This document shows, one piece after another, positions 17,925-28,775 of a stretch of DNA of 64,000 bases. Every line of letters begins with the position of its first letter. Positions within the stretch are counted from its first letter, which is position 1. The stretch spans positions 1-64,000 of the forward strand of contig NZ_JAOBTH010000020.1 in NCBI RefSeq assembly GCF_025215075.1, written 5' to 3'. The position numbers and the translations under genes were made by a program. The notes beneath the pieces are model-generated. The model made no database searches. It was not told where the DNA came from and saw nothing but the letters and a program-made list of their open reading frames with translations. Origin of the DNA: Tenacibaculum haliotis (GTDB taxonomy: Bacteria; Bacteroidota; Bacteroidia; Flavobacteriales; Flavobacteriaceae).

Positions 17925-20900
17925 TTAAAATTTTAATTGAACTGCAAGTGAATAAGATCTTGATACAGGATACACTCCGTAATCTACAGAAAAGTATTGT
18001 TGAGTATCAGTACTAAAAGTGCTTACTTCTGGATCCCACCCTTTGTAATCTGTAAAAGTCAATAAGTTTTGACCTGATAAAGTTAATTTTAACGATTTAA
18101 AAAATCCTTTAGCAATCTTGTTAAGTTGTGATTCATCAAATGAGTACGCTATAGAAGCTTCTCGTAATTTTACATAACTACCGTCTTCTACCCAGAAGGC
18201 ATTACTATTATTTGTGTCATACAGACTTTCATAATATGGAATTGTTTTCTTGTTAGCAGCATTTTTGCCAGCTTGGTCAACCATAGCACTTCTTCCGTCA
18301 ATAGTAATCCATTGATTATTACGGTTGTATACGTCACCACCCTTTTTCCAGTCCCAAAGCATGTAGAATTTGAAACCTTTATATTTTAAACTAGAATTTA
18401 AACCTAAATTAAAATCTGCATTTTGGTTCCCTATTTTTTCACTAACAGCTGTTCCGTTAGCGTCAACTAATGCAGTTGCAGCTTCAGTAGTTGTACCAAT
18501 AGAAGATTTTAAGACAACTATGCCATCTGAATTAACAGAGTAATCTGTGATTGAATTACCTGTAGGGAGTTGTTGAGCCATTTGATCTAATGTAGTAACA
18601 AATTTTCTACCATACATAGAGCCAAATTCTTCACCTTCTTTTATTAAAAATAAATCATTTGGACCAACTTTTTGTTGAGAGACGTTTAATGCGGTTATTT
18701 GATTATTAGACATAGAAAAGTTTACGCCAACATCCCATGACAAATCGTCTGTTTTTATTACGTTAGCATTTAAGGTAGCTTCAATTGTATTAAAATCTAC
18801 TGTACCTACATTTTGCCATTGTTGATTGAAACCAGCATTTGCAGGTGAAAATAAATCAACTAACATAAATTGATCTTCTGTTTTTGATTTTGAGTATACA
18901 GCTTCAAGATTAAATCTATCTAAAAAACTAGCGTTTAAACCTATTTCTAATTCTGTAGTTTTTGATGGTTTTAAATTGGGATTACCCTTGGTTCTGTCTG
19001 TTGATAGAATACCATCGCTAATTCCAACTTGTTCATATTGCCAATTAAATCCAGGTCTTTGTCCTGAAGTTCCGTAAGCAGAGTGTACTTTTAATTCTTG
19101 GACTCCTGGAATGTCAATATCTTTGGTTATACGATATGCACCCGAAACTCTATAATAACTAGCCCATTGATTATTTTCACCAAATAAAGAAGAACCATCT
19201 CGTCTATACATAGCATCAAAAATGTATCTATCTTTATAATCAAGACCTACAATAGCAAAAAAGTTTTTTGCTCTTTCATCAGTCTTATCAGACCCAGAAG
19301 AAACATTAGAAGGGTCGAAATTGTCAAGAGAAGGTATACCAGGGTATAAAAAATCAATTCCATTGGCTTCAAAAAATTCATATTTACCATCTTCTATTAA
19401 GTAGCTGATTTTACTTTTTAGATTAAGGTCATTCCAGCTCTTCTTGAAATTAAGGGTAAGCTGTGCTTTTTGAGTTAAGCGATTAGAGAATGATTCATAT
19501 AAACCTCCTTTTGAGTACCCAAACCCAACAGGGTCAGCTGTTTTTGTGAATGAAGTATATGGGTTAAGTCGACTTAATTTACTGTCAATATTTTCAAAAG
19601 CATATTCACCATCTAAATCTAAATAATCATTTAATTTGATGTTCAATTTATAACTACCAGTAAATTTTCTAGTTCTTCTAGTTCTTTCTGTGCTGTAAAG
19701 ATCGTATAAAGGGTTTGTTAATTCAGATTGCCATTGATCAGGAAAGTAGTAATAAGGTTGACCATCAGGGTTTTGTTCAAATACATAAACATCAGGGTTT
19801 AATCTAATTGCAGATCTATAAAGGTCGTCGTCATTTGGAGGGGTGTTATCGACAGTAGATATGAGGTTGTTGCTAGTGTTGAAACTTAGCCAGTCATTGA
19901 TTTCAAAATCACCATTAAATCTAAAGCTATTCCTGTCGTATCCTTTTGTTTCAACCAATATACCTTCTACATTGCTGTTTTCATATGAAAATAGTAGTCT
20001 AGCTTTTTCTGAACCGCTAGAAACAGAGGTGTATAATGTTCTGTTAAAGCCTTTTCTGAAAAAATCGTCTTGAAAATCAGAATATTTACCGTAAGGGTTG
20101 TCAGCGTATTGATCAGTATCTAGAGATCTACCTCCAATAACAGCTGAACTTCTAATACCATTGTAGTTTGCAGGATATGTAACGCCATCGTATTTTGTGT
20201 ATATTCCTTTGGCAGATTCCCAATCTGAAGCTAAGGTGTATGCATGAGATTTATTTAAATCCATTTTGTTGCCTAATTCTTGAAAGCCAATAGAGGATCT
20301 AATTGTAACTTCAGTCTTACCAACTTTACCTCTTTTAGTAGAAATAACAATAACTCCGTTACCAGCTCTAGAGCCATATAGGGCAGACGCAGATGCACCT
20401 TTTACAATTTCAAAAGAAGCAATATCGTCAACGTTCATATCTGAAAGTCCTCCTTCAACAAAAGCTCCATCAACTATGTATAGTGGTTCTTGAGAGCCAT
20501 ATAGATTTTTAGCGCCTCTTAATATGATGTTAGCACCTTGACCAGGTTGCCCTAAGTTTGTAACGGAAACACCGGCAACTTTACCTTGTAAAGCACTAGC
20601 TGCAGAGCTTACAGGTGCATCTTCTAGTCTATTAGCACTAACTTTAGCAACAGATACAGAAAGTTTTTTCCTAGAGGTTCCACCTGCAACACCAGAGACA
20701 ATGATTTCATTTAAAACGTTGTCGCTTGTCATGAAGATGTTAATAGAATTTGACGTGTTAACTGTTTTTGTGGTAGTTTTCATGCCTACAAAACTAAAAA
20801 TCAAGACATCTCCATTTTTAGCTTTAATAGCGTATTTCCCATCAAAATTAGTTTCCGCACTTACATTTGTGCCTTTTTTTAATACCATTGCTCCTGGTAG

Positions 20901-21011
20901 TGGTCCTGACTCGTCAGAAATAATACCTGAGATTGTTTTTTCCTGCGCAAACGTTATTTGAACCAGTAGCGCTAAGAAGAGTGTTAAAACTCCATTAAAC
21001 TTTGTTTTCAT
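17925..21011 (-). CDS. SusC/RagA family TonB-linked outer membrane protein
   Basis: A 1028-residue TonB-dependent importer with signal peptide (LTLFLALLVQITFAQ), carboxypeptidase-D-like domain (ISDESGPLPGAMVLKKG, TNFDGKYAIKA), plug domain (AASALQGKVAGVSV, ILRGAKNLYGSQEPLYIVDG, and the signature GASASALYGSRAGNGVIVIS), and a beta-barrel ending AVQLKF. The leader and first domain are near copies of those at 13258-16293, while plug and barrel diverge, the pattern expected of paralogues diverging in ligand. First gene of a susC-susD operon. Confidence 0.96.
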   Translation of the reverse strand: MKTKFNGVLTLFLALLVQITFAQEKTISGIISDESGPLPGAMVLKKGTNVSAETNFDGKYAIKAKNGDVLIFSFVGMKTTTKTVNTSNSINIFMTSDNVLNEIIVSGVAGGTSRKKLSVSVAKVSANRLEDAPVSSAASALQGKVAGVSVTNLGQPGQGANIILRGAKNLYGSQEPLYIVDGAFVEGGLSDMNVDDIASFEIVKGASASALYGSRAGNGVIVISTKRGKVGKTEVTIRSSIGFQELGNKMDLNKSHAYTLASDWESAKGIYTKYDGVTYPANYNGIRSSAVIGGRSLDTDQYADNPYGKYSDFQDDFFRKGFNRTLYTSVSSGSEKARLLFSYENSNVEGILVETKGYDRNSFRFNGDFEINDWLSFNTSNNLISTVDNTPPNDDDLYRSAIRLNPDVYVFEQNPDGQPYYYFPDQWQSELTNPLYDLYSTERTRRTRKFTGSYKLNIKLNDYLDLDGEYAFENIDSKLSRLNPYTSFTKTADPVGFGYSKGGLYESFSNRLTQKAQLTLNFKKSWNDLNLKSKISYLIEDGKYEFFEANGIDFLYPGIPSLDNFDPSNVSSGSDKTDERAKNFFAIVGLDYKDRYIFDAMYRRDGSSLFGENNQWASYYRVSGAYRITKDIDIPGVQELKVHSAYGTSGQRPGFNWQYEQVGISDGILSTDRTKGNPNLKPSKTTELEIGLNASFLDRFNLEAVYSKSKTEDQFMLVDLFSPANAGFNQQWQNVGTVDFNTIEATLNANVIKTDDLSWDVGVNFSMSNNQITALNVSQQKVGPNDLFLIKEGEEFGSMYGRKFVTTLDQMAQQLPTGNSITDYSVNSDGIVVLKSSIGTTTEAATALVDANGTAVSEKIGNQNADFNLGLNSSLKYKGFKFYMLWDWKKGGDVYNRNNQWITIDGRSAMVDQAGKNAANKKTIPYYESLYDTNNSNAFWVEDGSYVKLREASIAYSFDESQLNKIAKGFFKSLKLTLSGQNLLTFTDYKGWDPEVSTFSTDTQQYFSVDYGVYPVSRSYSLAVQLKF

Positions 21012-21332
21012 TTTGTAATTATTTGAATTAGTTTGGTCAAAACTCTTAAATAAATCTTAAAAAAACAACAAATTCTTGTATTATTTATTAAATTATTAAA
21101 TTTTATTCATTTTTTTAACATATAATAAATGGTTAATTTAATTTCTGTAATGTATTCTTGGGAGGTTTGTAGTGAATTAGGTTCTTGAAAAATTACTCTA
21201 TAATAGATAGGTTGTTCTGTTTAAAAATAAAAATAACTTACTGGTATTTGAATAATTAGAAATTAATTGTACATTTGCACACTCTTTTTAAAAGAGTAAT
21301 GTTAGTACAAATTAAAAACAAGTAATAATAGT
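21012..21332. other. Intergenic region between divergent susC and rpsL
   Basis: The 321 bp hold no gene. Very AT-rich sequence next to the susC start presumably contains its promoter (no convincing box seen). The right part holds the rpsL promoter and a small palindrome ACTCTTTT-T-AAAAGAGT (21281-21297) in the rpsL leader. Confidence 0.7.
21248..21277 (+). promoter_or_regulatory. Bacteroidota-type promoter of the str operon
   Basis: TTG at 21248-21250, a 19-bp spacer, and TACATTTG at 21270-21277: an exact fit to the TTG / TAnnTTTG consensus of the primary Bacteroidota sigma factor. About 55 bp upstream of rpsL. Confidence 0.85.
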
Positions 21333-21707
21333 ATGCCAACTATTCAACAATTAGTTCGTAAAGGAAGAACCAAAATAACTAAGAAGAGTAAATCGGCTGC
21401 ATTACAAGCTTGTCCTCAGAGACGTGGAGTTTGTACGCGTGTGTATACCACTACACCTAAGAAACCTAACTCAGCGATGAGAAAGGTTGCAAGGGTAAGA
21501 TTAACAAATGGTAACGAAATTAACGCGTATATTCCAGGAGAAGGGCACAACTTGCAAGAGCACTCGATAGTATTAGTTAGAGGTGGAAGGGTAAAAGATT
21601 TGCCAGGAGTTAAGTATCACGTAGTACGTGGTGCATTAGATACTGCAGGAGTTGAGGGTAGAACCCAACGTAGGTCTAAGTACGGTGCAAAACGCCCAAA
21701 GAAGTAA
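21333..21707 (+). CDS. rpsL: 30S ribosomal protein S12
   Basis: The 124-residue S12 at the decoding centre of the 30S subunit. The invariant [17 protein letters not shown] and [26 protein letters not shown] loops are present. Lysines 43 and 88, where streptomycin-resistance changes map in E. coli, are the sensitive-type residues. First gene of the str operon (rpsL-rpsG-fusA-rpsJ), 55 bp behind a consensus promoter. Confidence 0.99.
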   Translation: MPTIQQLVRKGRTKITKKSKSAALQACPQRRGVCTRVYTTTPKKPNSAMRKVARVRLTNGNEINAYIPGEGHNLQEHSIVLVRGGRVKDLPGVKYHVVRGALDTAGVEGRTQRRSKYGAKRPKK

Positions 21708-21739
21708 AAACAATCAATTAACTTTTTTAATGTAAAGAC

Positions 21740-22216
21740 ATGAGAAAAAGAAAAGCGAAAAAAAGAGTTCTTTTACCAGATCCAAGGTTTAATGACCAAT
21801 TAGTAACACGTTTTGTGAATAACTTAATGTGGGACGGTAAAAAATCTGTAGCTTTTAAAGTATTTTACGATGCAATGGATATCGTAAACGAAAAGAAGAC
21901 TGACGAGGAAAAAACAGCCTTAGAGGTTTGGAAAGATGGTTTGTCAAATGTAATGCCACACGTAGAAGTTCGTTCTCGTCGTGTAGGTGGAGCAACATTC
22001 CAAATTCCAATGCAAATTCGCCCAGACCGTAAAGTGTCTATGGCAATTAAATGGATGATTACTTATACGCGTAAGCGTAATGAGAAAACAATGGCACAGC
22101 GTTTAGCTGCTGAAATCTTAGCTGCGGCTAAAGAAGAAGGAGCTGCTGTTAAAAAGCGTACAGACACTCATAAGATGGCTGAAGCTAACAAAGCATTCTC
22201 ACACTTTAGATTCTAA
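21740..22216 (+). CDS. rpsG: 30S ribosomal protein S7
   Basis: A 158-residue S7, primary binder of the 16S rRNA 3' major domain at the E/P site. The family core is visible in [19 protein letters not shown] and [25 protein letters not shown], with C-terminal [14 protein letters not shown]. It lies 32 bp after rpsL and 3 bp before fusA, consistent with the str operon; S7 is a known autoregulator of this operon in E. coli. Confidence 0.99.
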   Translation: MRKRKAKKRVLLPDPRFNDQLVTRFVNNLMWDGKKSVAFKVFYDAMDIVNEKKTDEEKTALEVWKDGLSNVMPHVEVRSRRVGGATFQIPMQIRPDRKVSMAIKWMITYTRKRNEKTMAQRLAAEILAAAKEEGAAVKKRTDTHKMAEANKAFSHFRF

Positions 22217-22219
22217 GAA

Positions 22220-24337
22220 ATGGCTAGAGATTTAAAATTTACTAGAAATATTGGTATTGCTGCGCATATTGATGCAGGTAAAACCACTACGACAGAACGT
22301 GTATTGTATTATACAGGTGTTAGTCATAAAATAGGTGAGGTGCATGATGGTGCCGCAACTATGGACTGGATGGAGCAAGAGCAAGAAAGAGGTATTACAA
22401 TTACTTCTGCTGCTACTACTTGTGAGTGGAAATTCCCATTAAACAATGGTGAGTCTACAGATGAAACAAAAGGATATCACTTTAATATTATTGATACTCC
22501 AGGTCACGTTGATTTTACAGTAGAAGTAAACCGTTCGTTAAGAGTACTTGATGGATTAGTTTTCTTATTTAGTGCAGTTGATGGTGTTGAGCCTCAATCT
22601 GAAACTAACTGGAGACTTGCTGATAACTATAAAGTACCACGTATCGGTTTCGTTAATAAAATGGACCGTCAAGGATCTAACTTTATGGCAGTATGTCAGC
22701 AGGTTAAGGATATGTTAAAGTCAAACGCAGTGCCAATTGTTATGAACATTGGTGATGAAGATGAGTTTAAAGGTATTGTAGATTTAGTGAAGAACCGTGC
22801 TATAGTATGGCATGATGCTACACAAGGGGCTACTTTCGATATCGTAGATATACCAGAAGAATTAAAAGAAGAAGCTGCTGAATTAAGAGGTAAACTTATT
22901 GAAGAAGTTGCTGCTTATGATGAGAATCTTTTAGAGAAATTCATGGAAGATGAAGACTCTATTACTGAAGAAGAAGTGCATGCTGCGCTTCGTGCTGCAG
23001 TTATGGATATGTCTATCATTCCTATGATTTGTGGATCAGCGTTTAAAAATAAAGGTGTACAGTTCTTATTAGATGCTGTTTGTCGTTATTTACCTTCTCC
23101 TTTAGATAAGGAAGCAATCGTTGGTACTAACCCAGATAATGGTGAAGAGATTTCTCGTAAGCCAGATGTAAAGGAGCCTTTCGCTGCTTTAGCATTTAAA
23201 ATTGCTACTGATCCTTTCGTAGGTCGTTTAGCATTTTTTAGATCTTATTCAGGTAGATTAGATGCAGGGTCGTATGTTCTAAACAACCGTTCAGGTAAAA
23301 AAGAACGTATCTCTCGTATCTATCAAATGCATGCTAACAAGCAAAACGCTATCCCTTTCATTGAGGCAGGAGATATCGGTGCAGCAGTAGGTTTTAAATC
23401 TATTAAAACAGGAGATACTTTATCTGATGAAAAGCATCCTATTGTTTTAGAATCTATGGACTTCCCAGATCCAGTAATTGGTATCGCGGTTGAGCCTAAA
23501 ACTAAAGCAGATGTTGATAAATTAGGTATGTCTTTAGCAAAATTAGCAGAAGAAGATCCTACATTTACTGTAAGAACAGATGAAGCTTCAGGACAGACTA
23601 TTATTTCTGGAATGGGTGAGTTACACTTAGATATTATTGTTGATCGTTTAAAACGTGAATTCAAGGTAGAAGTTAACGAAGGTCAGCCTCAGGTAGAATA
23701 TAAAGAAGCAATTACAGCAGCAGCTGAACATAGAGAAGTTTTCAAAAAGCAATCTGGTGGACGTGGTAAATTTGCTGATATAGCATTTACTATGGAGCCT
23801 GCTGAAGAAGGTGTTCAAGGTTTAGTATTTGAGTCTGTAATTAAAGGTGGTAACGTTCCTAAAGAATTTGTTCCTTCTGTAGAGAAAGGATTCAAAGAAG
23901 CTATGAAGAACGGTCCTTTAGCTGGATACGAAATGGATTCAATGAAAGTAACTTTAAGAGATGGATCTTTCCACCCTGTGGATTCTGATGCATTATCTTT
24001 TGAGTTAGCTGCAAAAATGGGTTATAAAGCTGCTGCAAAAGCTGCTAAAGCCAGAATTATGGAGCCATTAATGAAAGTTGAAGTGTTAACTCCTGAAGAA
24101 AACATGGGAGATATCGTAGGAGATTTAAACAGAAGAAGAGGTCAGGTTAACGACATGAGTGATCGTGCTGGATCTAAAGTTGTAAAAGCATTAGTTCCAT
24201 TATCTGAAATGTTCGGATATGTAACAGCTTTAAGAACAATGTCTTCTGGTAGAGCTACTTCTACTATGGAATTTTCTCACTACGCAGAAACTCCATCAAA
24301 TGTTTCTGAAGATGTAATAGCAAAATCTAAAGGTTAA
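22220..24337 (+). CDS. fusA: Elongation factor G
   Basis: A 705-residue translocation GTPase. Motifs are G1 [13 protein letters not shown] (residues 15-27), switch [15 protein letters not shown]3 [10 protein letters not shown]4 NKMDR and G5 GSAFKNKG. Domain II follows from about residue 300, and domains III-V include [14 protein letters not shown] and [16 protein letters not shown]. This length and the intact G motifs fit the main translational EF-G rather than a recycling or resistance paralogue. It starts 3 bp after rpsG. Confidence 0.99.
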   Translation: MARDLKFTRNIGIAAHIDAGKTTTTERVLYYTGVSHKIGEVHDGAATMDWMEQEQERGITITSAATTCEWKFPLNNGESTDETKGYHFNIIDTPGHVDFTVEVNRSLRVLDGLVFLFSAVDGVEPQSETNWRLADNYKVPRIGFVNKMDRQGSNFMAVCQQVKDMLKSNAVPIVMNIGDEDEFKGIVDLVKNRAIVWHDATQGATFDIVDIPEELKEEAAELRGKLIEEVAAYDENLLEKFMEDEDSITEEEVHAALRAAVMDMSIIPMICGSAFKNKGVQFLLDAVCRYLPSPLDKEAIVGTNPDNGEEISRKPDVKEPFAALAFKIATDPFVGRLAFFRSYSGRLDAGSYVLNNRSGKKERISRIYQMHANKQNAIPFIEAGDIGAAVGFKSIKTGDTLSDEKHPIVLESMDFPDPVIGIAVEPKTKADVDKLGMSLAKLAEEDPTFTVRTDEASGQTIISGMGELHLDIIVDRLKREFKVEVNEGQPQVEYKEAITAAAEHREVFKKQSGGRGKFADIAFTMEPAEEGVQGLVFESVIKGGNVPKEFVPSVEKGFKEAMKNGPLAGYEMDSMKVTLRDGSFHPVDSDALSFELAAKMGYKAAAKAAKARIMEPLMKVEVLTPEENMGDIVGDLNRRRGQVNDMSDRAGSKVVKALVPLSEMFGYVTALRTMSSGRATSTMEFSHYAETPSNVSEDVIAKSKG

Positions 24338-24349
24338 TAAGATATTAAG

Positions 24350-24655
24350 ATGAGCCAAAAAATTAGAATTAAATTAAAATCTTACGATTATAACTTAGTA
24401 GATAAGTCTGCTGAAAAAATCGTAAAGACAGTAAAGTCAACAGGAGCTGTAGTTAACGGTCCTATTCCTTTACCAACAAATAAAAAGATTTTTACAGTAT
24501 TACGTTCACCACACGTAAACAAAAAATCTAGAGAACAATTTCAATTATCTGCTTACAAAAGATTATTAGACATTTATAGTTCTTCTTCGAAAACTATTGA
24601 TGCTTTAATGAAACTTGAGTTACCAAGTGGAGTTGAAGTTGAGATTAAAGTATAA
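24350..24655 (+). CDS. rpsJ: 30S ribosomal protein S10
   Basis: A 101-residue S10 (NusE), a 30S head protein that also joins transcription antitermination complexes. [21 protein letters not shown] and the loop [28 protein letters not shown] are diagnostic. It ends the str transcription unit: a strong terminator follows at once, and the rest of the S10 cluster starts behind a new promoter and leader. Confidence 0.99.
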   Translation: MSQKIRIKLKSYDYNLVDKSAEKIVKTVKSTGAVVNGPIPLPTNKKIFTVLRSPHVNKKSREQFQLSAYKRLLDIYSSSSKTIDALMKLELPSGVEVEIKV

Positions 24656-24665
24656 GTAAATAACT

Positions 24666-24703
24666 AACTTTCGGTTTAATTTTTTTAAACCGAAAGTTTT
24701 TTA
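24666..24703 (+). terminator. Terminator after rpsJ
   Basis: Perfect 14-bp stem AACTTTCGGTTTAA / TTAAACCGAAAGTT with a 5-T loop, followed by TTTTT, starting 11 bp after the rpsJ stop. The next promoter box begins inside its tail. Confidence 0.9.
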
Positions 24704-24711
24704 TACTTTTG
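24704..24711 (+). promoter_or_regulatory. Probable promoter of the rplC (S10-cluster) operon
   Basis: TACTTTTG fits the TAnnTTTG -7 element; the -33 region is only TTT-like and falls in the preceding terminator. The long leader to rplC begins here. Confidence 0.65.
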
Positions 24712-24941
24712 CGCACCGGAATTAACGTTCTGCGGTGTAAAAATGCTGATTTATTCAGTATTTAACATGTCCTGAGGGTTTCGCGAAGGAAAAATGGTAA
24801 AAACAAATTCAGGGTGAAGATGTTTTTCGCTCTTTTTTTTGTGTGAAATTTAAAGGAAAAAACTGAAACATTTGTTTCAAAATAATTATTATTAATAGAC
24901 GCGCTGGATAAATAAAATCTATCGTCTTAAAATTAACAAGT
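24712..24941 (+). promoter_or_regulatory. Structured rplC operon leader with a candidate attenuator
   Basis: About 230 untranslated nt. Hairpins seen by eye are GCACCG / CGGTGT around 24713-24737 and ATGCTGA / TCAGTAT around 24743-24761. An imperfect stem AGGGTGAA / TTCGCTCT (24811-24818 with 24826-24833) runs into eight T (24833-24840), the form of an intrinsic terminator. CCTGA at 24771-24775 can pair instead with TCAGG at 24809-24813, which would open that terminator. The two states exclude each other. In E. coli the S10 operon is attenuated by L4; whether L4 (encoded second here) is the effector is inference. Confidence 0.6.
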
Positions 24942-25559
24942 ATGTCTGGGTTAATAGGTAGAAAAGTAGGTATGACCAGCTTATTCGATGAGAACGGGAA
25001 GAATATTCCTTGTACTGTAATCGAAGCAGGGCCATGCGTGGTTACCCAAGTCAGAACCGAAGAGGTAGACGGCTATAGTGCGTTACAACTTGGTTTCGAT
25101 GACAAAAAAGCAAAAAGCTCTAATAAAGCTTTAGATGGACACTTTAAAAAAGCTGGTACATCTGCTAAGAAAAAAGTCATTGAATTTCAAGGGTTTGACG
25201 GAGAGTATAAATTAGGTGATTCAATTACTGTTGAGCACTTTACTGAAGGAGAATTCGTAGATGTTTCTGGGGTTTCTAAAGGTAAAGGTTTTCAAGGTGT
25301 TGTTAAGCGTCATGGATTTGCCGGTGTTGGTCAAGCAACGCACGGTCAACATAACCGTTTAAGAGCTCCTGGTTCGATTGGTGCTGCATCATATCCTGCA
25401 AGAGTATTCAAAGGAATGCGAATGGCAGGTCGTATGGGTGGAGACAAAGTAAAAGTTCAAAATTTAAAAGTATTAAAAGTGGTTGCTGATAAGAATCTTA
25501 TCGTAGTAAAAGGAGCAATTCCTGGTCACAAGAATACTTTTGTAACTATCGAAAAATAA
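24942..25559 (+). CDS. rplC: 50S ribosomal protein L3
   Basis: A 205-residue L3, an early assembly protein near the peptidyl-transferase centre. [29 protein letters not shown] opens the protein, and the long loop [25 protein letters not shown] and [12 protein letters not shown] are diagnostic; the Gln in the GQATHGQ region is the PrmB methylation site in E. coli. First gene after the structured leader; its last base overlaps the rplD start. Confidence 0.99.
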   Translation: MSGLIGRKVGMTSLFDENGKNIPCTVIEAGPCVVTQVRTEEVDGYSALQLGFDDKKAKSSNKALDGHFKKAGTSAKKKVIEFQGFDGEYKLGDSITVEHFTEGEFVDVSGVSKGKGFQGVVKRHGFAGVGQATHGQHNRLRAPGSIGAASYPARVFKGMRMAGRMGGDKVKVQNLKVLKVVADKNLIVVKGAIPGHKNTFVTIEK

Positions 25560-26188
25560 TGAAAGTAGCAGTTTTAGATATTACAGGAAAAGATACCGGT
25601 AGAAAAGTTGAACTTTCTAACGAGGTATTTGGTATTGAACCAAACGATCACGCAATTTATTTAGATGTAAAGCAGTACTTGGCGAATCAAAGACAAGGAA
25701 CTCACAAGTCTAAAGAAAGAGCTGAAATCGCTGGTAGTACAAGAAAGATTAAGAAGCAAAAAGGAACAGGTACAGCACGTGCGGGTTCAATCAAATCTGG
25801 AGTTTTCAGAGGTGGTGGACGTATGTTTGGACCAAGACCAAGAAGTTATTCTTTTAAGTTAAATAAAAACTTAAAGCGTTTAGCGCGTAAGTCTGCTTTA
25901 AGTATTCAAGCAAAAGATAGTAATTTAGTAATTGTTGAAGATTTCAATTTTGAAACTCCAAAAACTAAAGAATTTATCAATGTTTTAAAAGCTTTAGAGT
26001 TAGATACTAAAAAATCTTTATTCGTATTAGGAGACGAAAGTAACAATGTTTACTTATCATCTCGTAACATAAAAGGATCTAAAGTAGTAAATGCTACAGG
26101 AGTTAATACTTACAGTGTTTTAAACGCTAATAAAGTAGTTATTTCTGAAAGCTCTTTAGAAGGAATTCAAATTAACTTAAGTAAATAG
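25559..26188 (+). CDS. rplD: 50S ribosomal protein L4
   Basis: A 209-residue L4, whose extended loop lines the nascent-peptide exit tunnel ([23 protein letters not shown] and [15 protein letters not shown] are visible). In E. coli L4 is the autoregulator of the S10 operon, which makes it the first candidate effector for the switch seen upstream of rplC. It starts on the last base of rplC (TAATG). Confidence 0.98.
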   Translation: MKVAVLDITGKDTGRKVELSNEVFGIEPNDHAIYLDVKQYLANQRQGTHKSKERAEIAGSTRKIKKQKGTGTARAGSIKSGVFRGGGRMFGPRPRSYSFKLNKNLKRLARKSALSIQAKDSNLVIVEDFNFETPKTKEFINVLKALELDTKKSLFVLGDESNNVYLSSRNIKGSKVVNATGVNTYSVLNANKVVISESSLEGIQINLSK

Positions 26189-26196
26189 GGAAAGAT

Positions 26197-26487
26197 ATGA
26201 GTATTTTAATTAAACCTATTATTACGGAAAAAGCAACAAAAGATAGCGAGGTATTTAATCGTTATGCATTTGTTGTGAATAGTAAGGCTAATAAATTAGA
26301 AATCAGAGGAGCTGTAGAAGCTACTTATGGTGTAACAATTAAGTCTGTTAAAACCATGAACTATCCTCTTCAAAGAAATACTAAGCACACTAAAAAAGGT
26401 TTAGTAACAGGGATAACTAGTGGATACAAAAAGGCAATCGTTCAGTTAGCTGAAGGAGAGACTATTGATTTTTATAACAATCTTTAA
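26197..26487 (+). CDS. rplW: 50S ribosomal protein L23
   Basis: A 96-residue L23 at the tunnel exit, docking site for trigger factor and [15 protein letters not shown] opening ([15 protein letters not shown]) and [14 protein letters not shown] are diagnostic. 8 bp after rplD in the S10 cluster. Confidence 0.98.
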   Translation: MSILIKPIITEKATKDSEVFNRYAFVVNSKANKLEIRGAVEATYGVTIKSVKTMNYPLQRNTKHTKKGLVTGITSGYKKAIVQLAEGETIDFYNNL

Positions 26488-26498
26488 GAAAAGACAAA

Positions 26499-27323
26499 AT
26501 GTCAGTTAGAAAATTAAAACCAATAACACCAGGTCAGCGTTTTAGAGTTGTAAATGGGTTCGACACCATAACAACTGATAAGCCGGAGAAAAGTTTACTT
26601 GCTCCGAAAAAACGATCTGGAGGTCGAAACAACCAGGGTAGAATGACAACACGTAACATTGGTGGTGGTCATAAACAAAAATACCGTATTATTGATTTCA
26701 AAAGAAATAAACAAGGTATCCCTGCAACAGTAAAAACTATAGAGTACGATCCAAATCGTACTGCATTTATTGCTTTACTTAGTTATGCTGATGGTGAAAA
26801 GCGTTATGTAATTGCACAAAACGGTTTAAAAGTAGGTCAAGTAATCGTTTCAGGTAAAGGATTAGCTCCAGAAGTGGGGAATGCTTTATATTTAAGCGAA
26901 ATTCCTTTAGGTACTACAATTTCATGTATTGAGTTACACCCAGGTCAAGGAGCTGTTATGGCTCGTTCTGCAGGTTCATTTGCTCAATTAATGGCAAGAG
27001 ATGGTAAGTATGCAACAGTTAAGTTACCTTCAGGTGAAACAAGATTAATCTTGTTAACTTGTATGGCAACAATCGGGGTTGTATCTAATTCAGATCACCA
27101 ATTACTAGTTTCTGGTAAAGCTGGTAGATCTAGATGGTTAGGTAGAAGACCAAGAGTTAACGCTGTACGTATGAATCCAGTTGATCACCCAATGGGTGGT
27201 GGTGAAGGACGTTCTTCAGGAGGGCATCCAAGATCAAGAAACGGTATTCCGGCTAAAGGGTTTAAGACTAGATCTAAAACTAAAGCTAGTAATAAGTATA
27301 TTATAGAACGTAGAAAGAAATAA
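26499..27323 (+). CDS. rplB: 50S ribosomal protein L2
   Basis: A 274-residue L2, required for subunit association and peptidyl transfer. [16 protein letters not shown], the KOW-like middle domain, and [20 protein letters not shown] with the conserved histidine near residue 230 are seen, followed by the basic C-terminus [11 protein letters not shown]. Full length. 11 bp after rplW. Confidence 0.99.
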   Translation: MSVRKLKPITPGQRFRVVNGFDTITTDKPEKSLLAPKKRSGGRNNQGRMTTRNIGGGHKQKYRIIDFKRNKQGIPATVKTIEYDPNRTAFIALLSYADGEKRYVIAQNGLKVGQVIVSGKGLAPEVGNALYLSEIPLGTTISCIELHPGQGAVMARSAGSFAQLMARDGKYATVKLPSGETRLILLTCMATIGVVSNSDHQLLVSGKAGRSRWLGRRPRVNAVRMNPVDHPMGGGEGRSSGGHPRSRNGIPAKGFKTRSKTKASNKYIIERRKK

Positions 27324-27326
27324 ACC

Positions 27327-27605
27327 ATGGCAAGATCATTAAAAAAAGGACCTTTCGTTCACTATAAGTTAGAGAAAAAAGTGTTAACTAACGTTGAAAC
27401 TGAGAGCAAATCAGTTATCAAAACTTGGTCAAGAGCAAGTATGATTACTCCAGATTTCGTTGGGCAAACAATTGCTGTTCATAACGGACGTCAGTTTGTA
27501 CCAGTTTACGTTACTGAAAACATGGTAGGTCATAAATTAGGCGAATTTTCACCAACACGTTCTTTTAGAGGGCACGCTGGTGCAAAAAATAAAGGTAAAA
27601 AATAG
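27327..27605 (+). CDS. rpsS: 30S ribosomal protein S19
   Basis: A 92-residue S19 of the 30S head. [34 protein letters not shown] and [18 protein letters not shown] are characteristic. 3 bp after rplB. Confidence 0.98.
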   Translation: MARSLKKGPFVHYKLEKKVLTNVETESKSVIKTWSRASMITPDFVGQTIAVHNGRQFVPVYVTENMVGHKLGEFSPTRSFRGHAGAKNKGKK

Positions 27606-27614
27606 TAGGAAATT

Positions 27615-28019
27615 ATGGGAAGTCGTAAACATAACATGGCAACACAGTTAAAAGAAGCAAGAAAGTCTAAAGCTTTCGCTAAAATAACTAATTGTCCTAC
27701 ATCACCAAGAAAAATGCGTTTGGTAGCAGATTTAGTAAGAGGAGTAGAGGTTGAAAAGGCTTTACAAATCTTAAAGTTTAGTTCAAAAGAAGCATCAAGA
27801 AACTTAGAGAAATTGTTAATGTCTGCAATAGCAAACTGGCAAGCTAAGAATGAAGATGCAAGTATCGAAGATGCTGGATTATTCGTTAAGTCTATTTTTG
27901 TAGATAGCGCAGGTATGTTAAAAAGATTAAGACCAGCTCCACAGGGGCGTGCACATAGAATTCGTAAGCGTTCTAATCACGTTACTTTAGAGTTAGGAGC
28001 TAAAAATAAAAGTAATTAA
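27615..28019 (+). CDS. rplV: 50S ribosomal protein L22
   Basis: A 134-residue L22, whose beta-hairpin reaches into the exit tunnel. [18 protein letters not shown] and the hairpin [22 protein letters not shown] are present. The N-terminal 20 residues ([18 protein letters not shown]) are an extension typical of Flavobacteriia; an internal ATG at residue 8 is a possible alternative start. Confidence 0.98.
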   Translation: MGSRKHNMATQLKEARKSKAFAKITNCPTSPRKMRLVADLVRGVEVEKALQILKFSSKEASRNLEKLLMSAIANWQAKNEDASIEDAGLFVKSIFVDSAGMLKRLRPAPQGRAHRIRKRSNHVTLELGAKNKSN

Positions 28020-28030
28020 TCAAAGTAGAA

Positions 28031-28753
28031 ATGGGACAAAAAACAAATCCAATAGGAAATCGTTTAGGAATTATCAGAGGATGGGAATCTAACTGGTATG
28101 GTGGAAATGACTACGGAGATAAATTAGCTGAAGATGACAAAATAAGAAAGTATATTAATGCTAGATTATTTAAAGCAAGTGTATCAAGAGTAATTATTGA
28201 GCGTACGCTTAAACTTGTAACCGTTACTATCACTACTGCACGTCCAGGTATCATTATTGGTAAAGGAGGTCAAGAGGTAGACAAGTTAAAAGAAGAGCTT
28301 AAGAAAATTACAGGAAAAGAAGTTCAAATTAACATTTTTGAAATTAAGCGTCCAGAATTAGATGCTAAATTAGTAGCAGCTAGTATTGCTCGTCAAATTG
28401 AAAATAGAATTTCTTACAAGCGTGCTACTAAAATGGCTATTACTGCAGCAATGAGAATGAATTCAGAAGGGATTAAAGTCCAAATTTCTGGTCGTTTAAA
28501 TGGAGCAGAAATGGCACGTTCTGAGCATTATAAAGAAGGAAGAATTCCTCTTTCTACTTTTAGAGCAGACATTGATTACGCACTTGTTGAGGCACATACA
28601 CAATACGGAAGATTAGGTATTAAGGTATGGATCATGAAAGGTGAGGTTTATGGAAAACGTGAATTATCTCCATTAGTAGGATTATCTAAACAAAAAGGTG
28701 GTGCTAATAAAGGTGGTGGAAACAAACGTCAACAACCTCGCAGAAGAAAATAA
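28031..28753 (+). CDS. rpsC: 30S ribosomal protein S3
   Basis: A 240-residue S3 at the mRNA entry channel. [18 protein letters not shown] opens the protein; the KH domain motif [17 protein letters not shown] and the C-terminal domain ([22 protein letters not shown]-like [12 protein letters not shown]) are complete. A basic Gly/Gln-rich tail follows. 11 bp after rplV. Confidence 0.99.
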   Translation: MGQKTNPIGNRLGIIRGWESNWYGGNDYGDKLAEDDKIRKYINARLFKASVSRVIIERTLKLVTVTITTARPGIIIGKGGQEVDKLKEELKKITGKEVQINIFEIKRPELDAKLVAASIARQIENRISYKRATKMAITAAMRMNSEGIKVQISGRLNGAEMARSEHYKEGRIPLSTFRADIDYALVEAHTQYGRLGIKVWIMKGEVYGKRELSPLVGLSKQKGGANKGGGNKRQQPRRRK

Positions 28754-28775
28754 TTTTTAAAATTAGAAATTAAAA

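Noticed and set aside
21281..21297. Palindrome ACTCTTTT-T-AAAAGAGT as a repressor site for the str operon
   Set aside because: It is short, AT-rich and downstream of the promoter; without conservation data it is no better than chance in such sequence.
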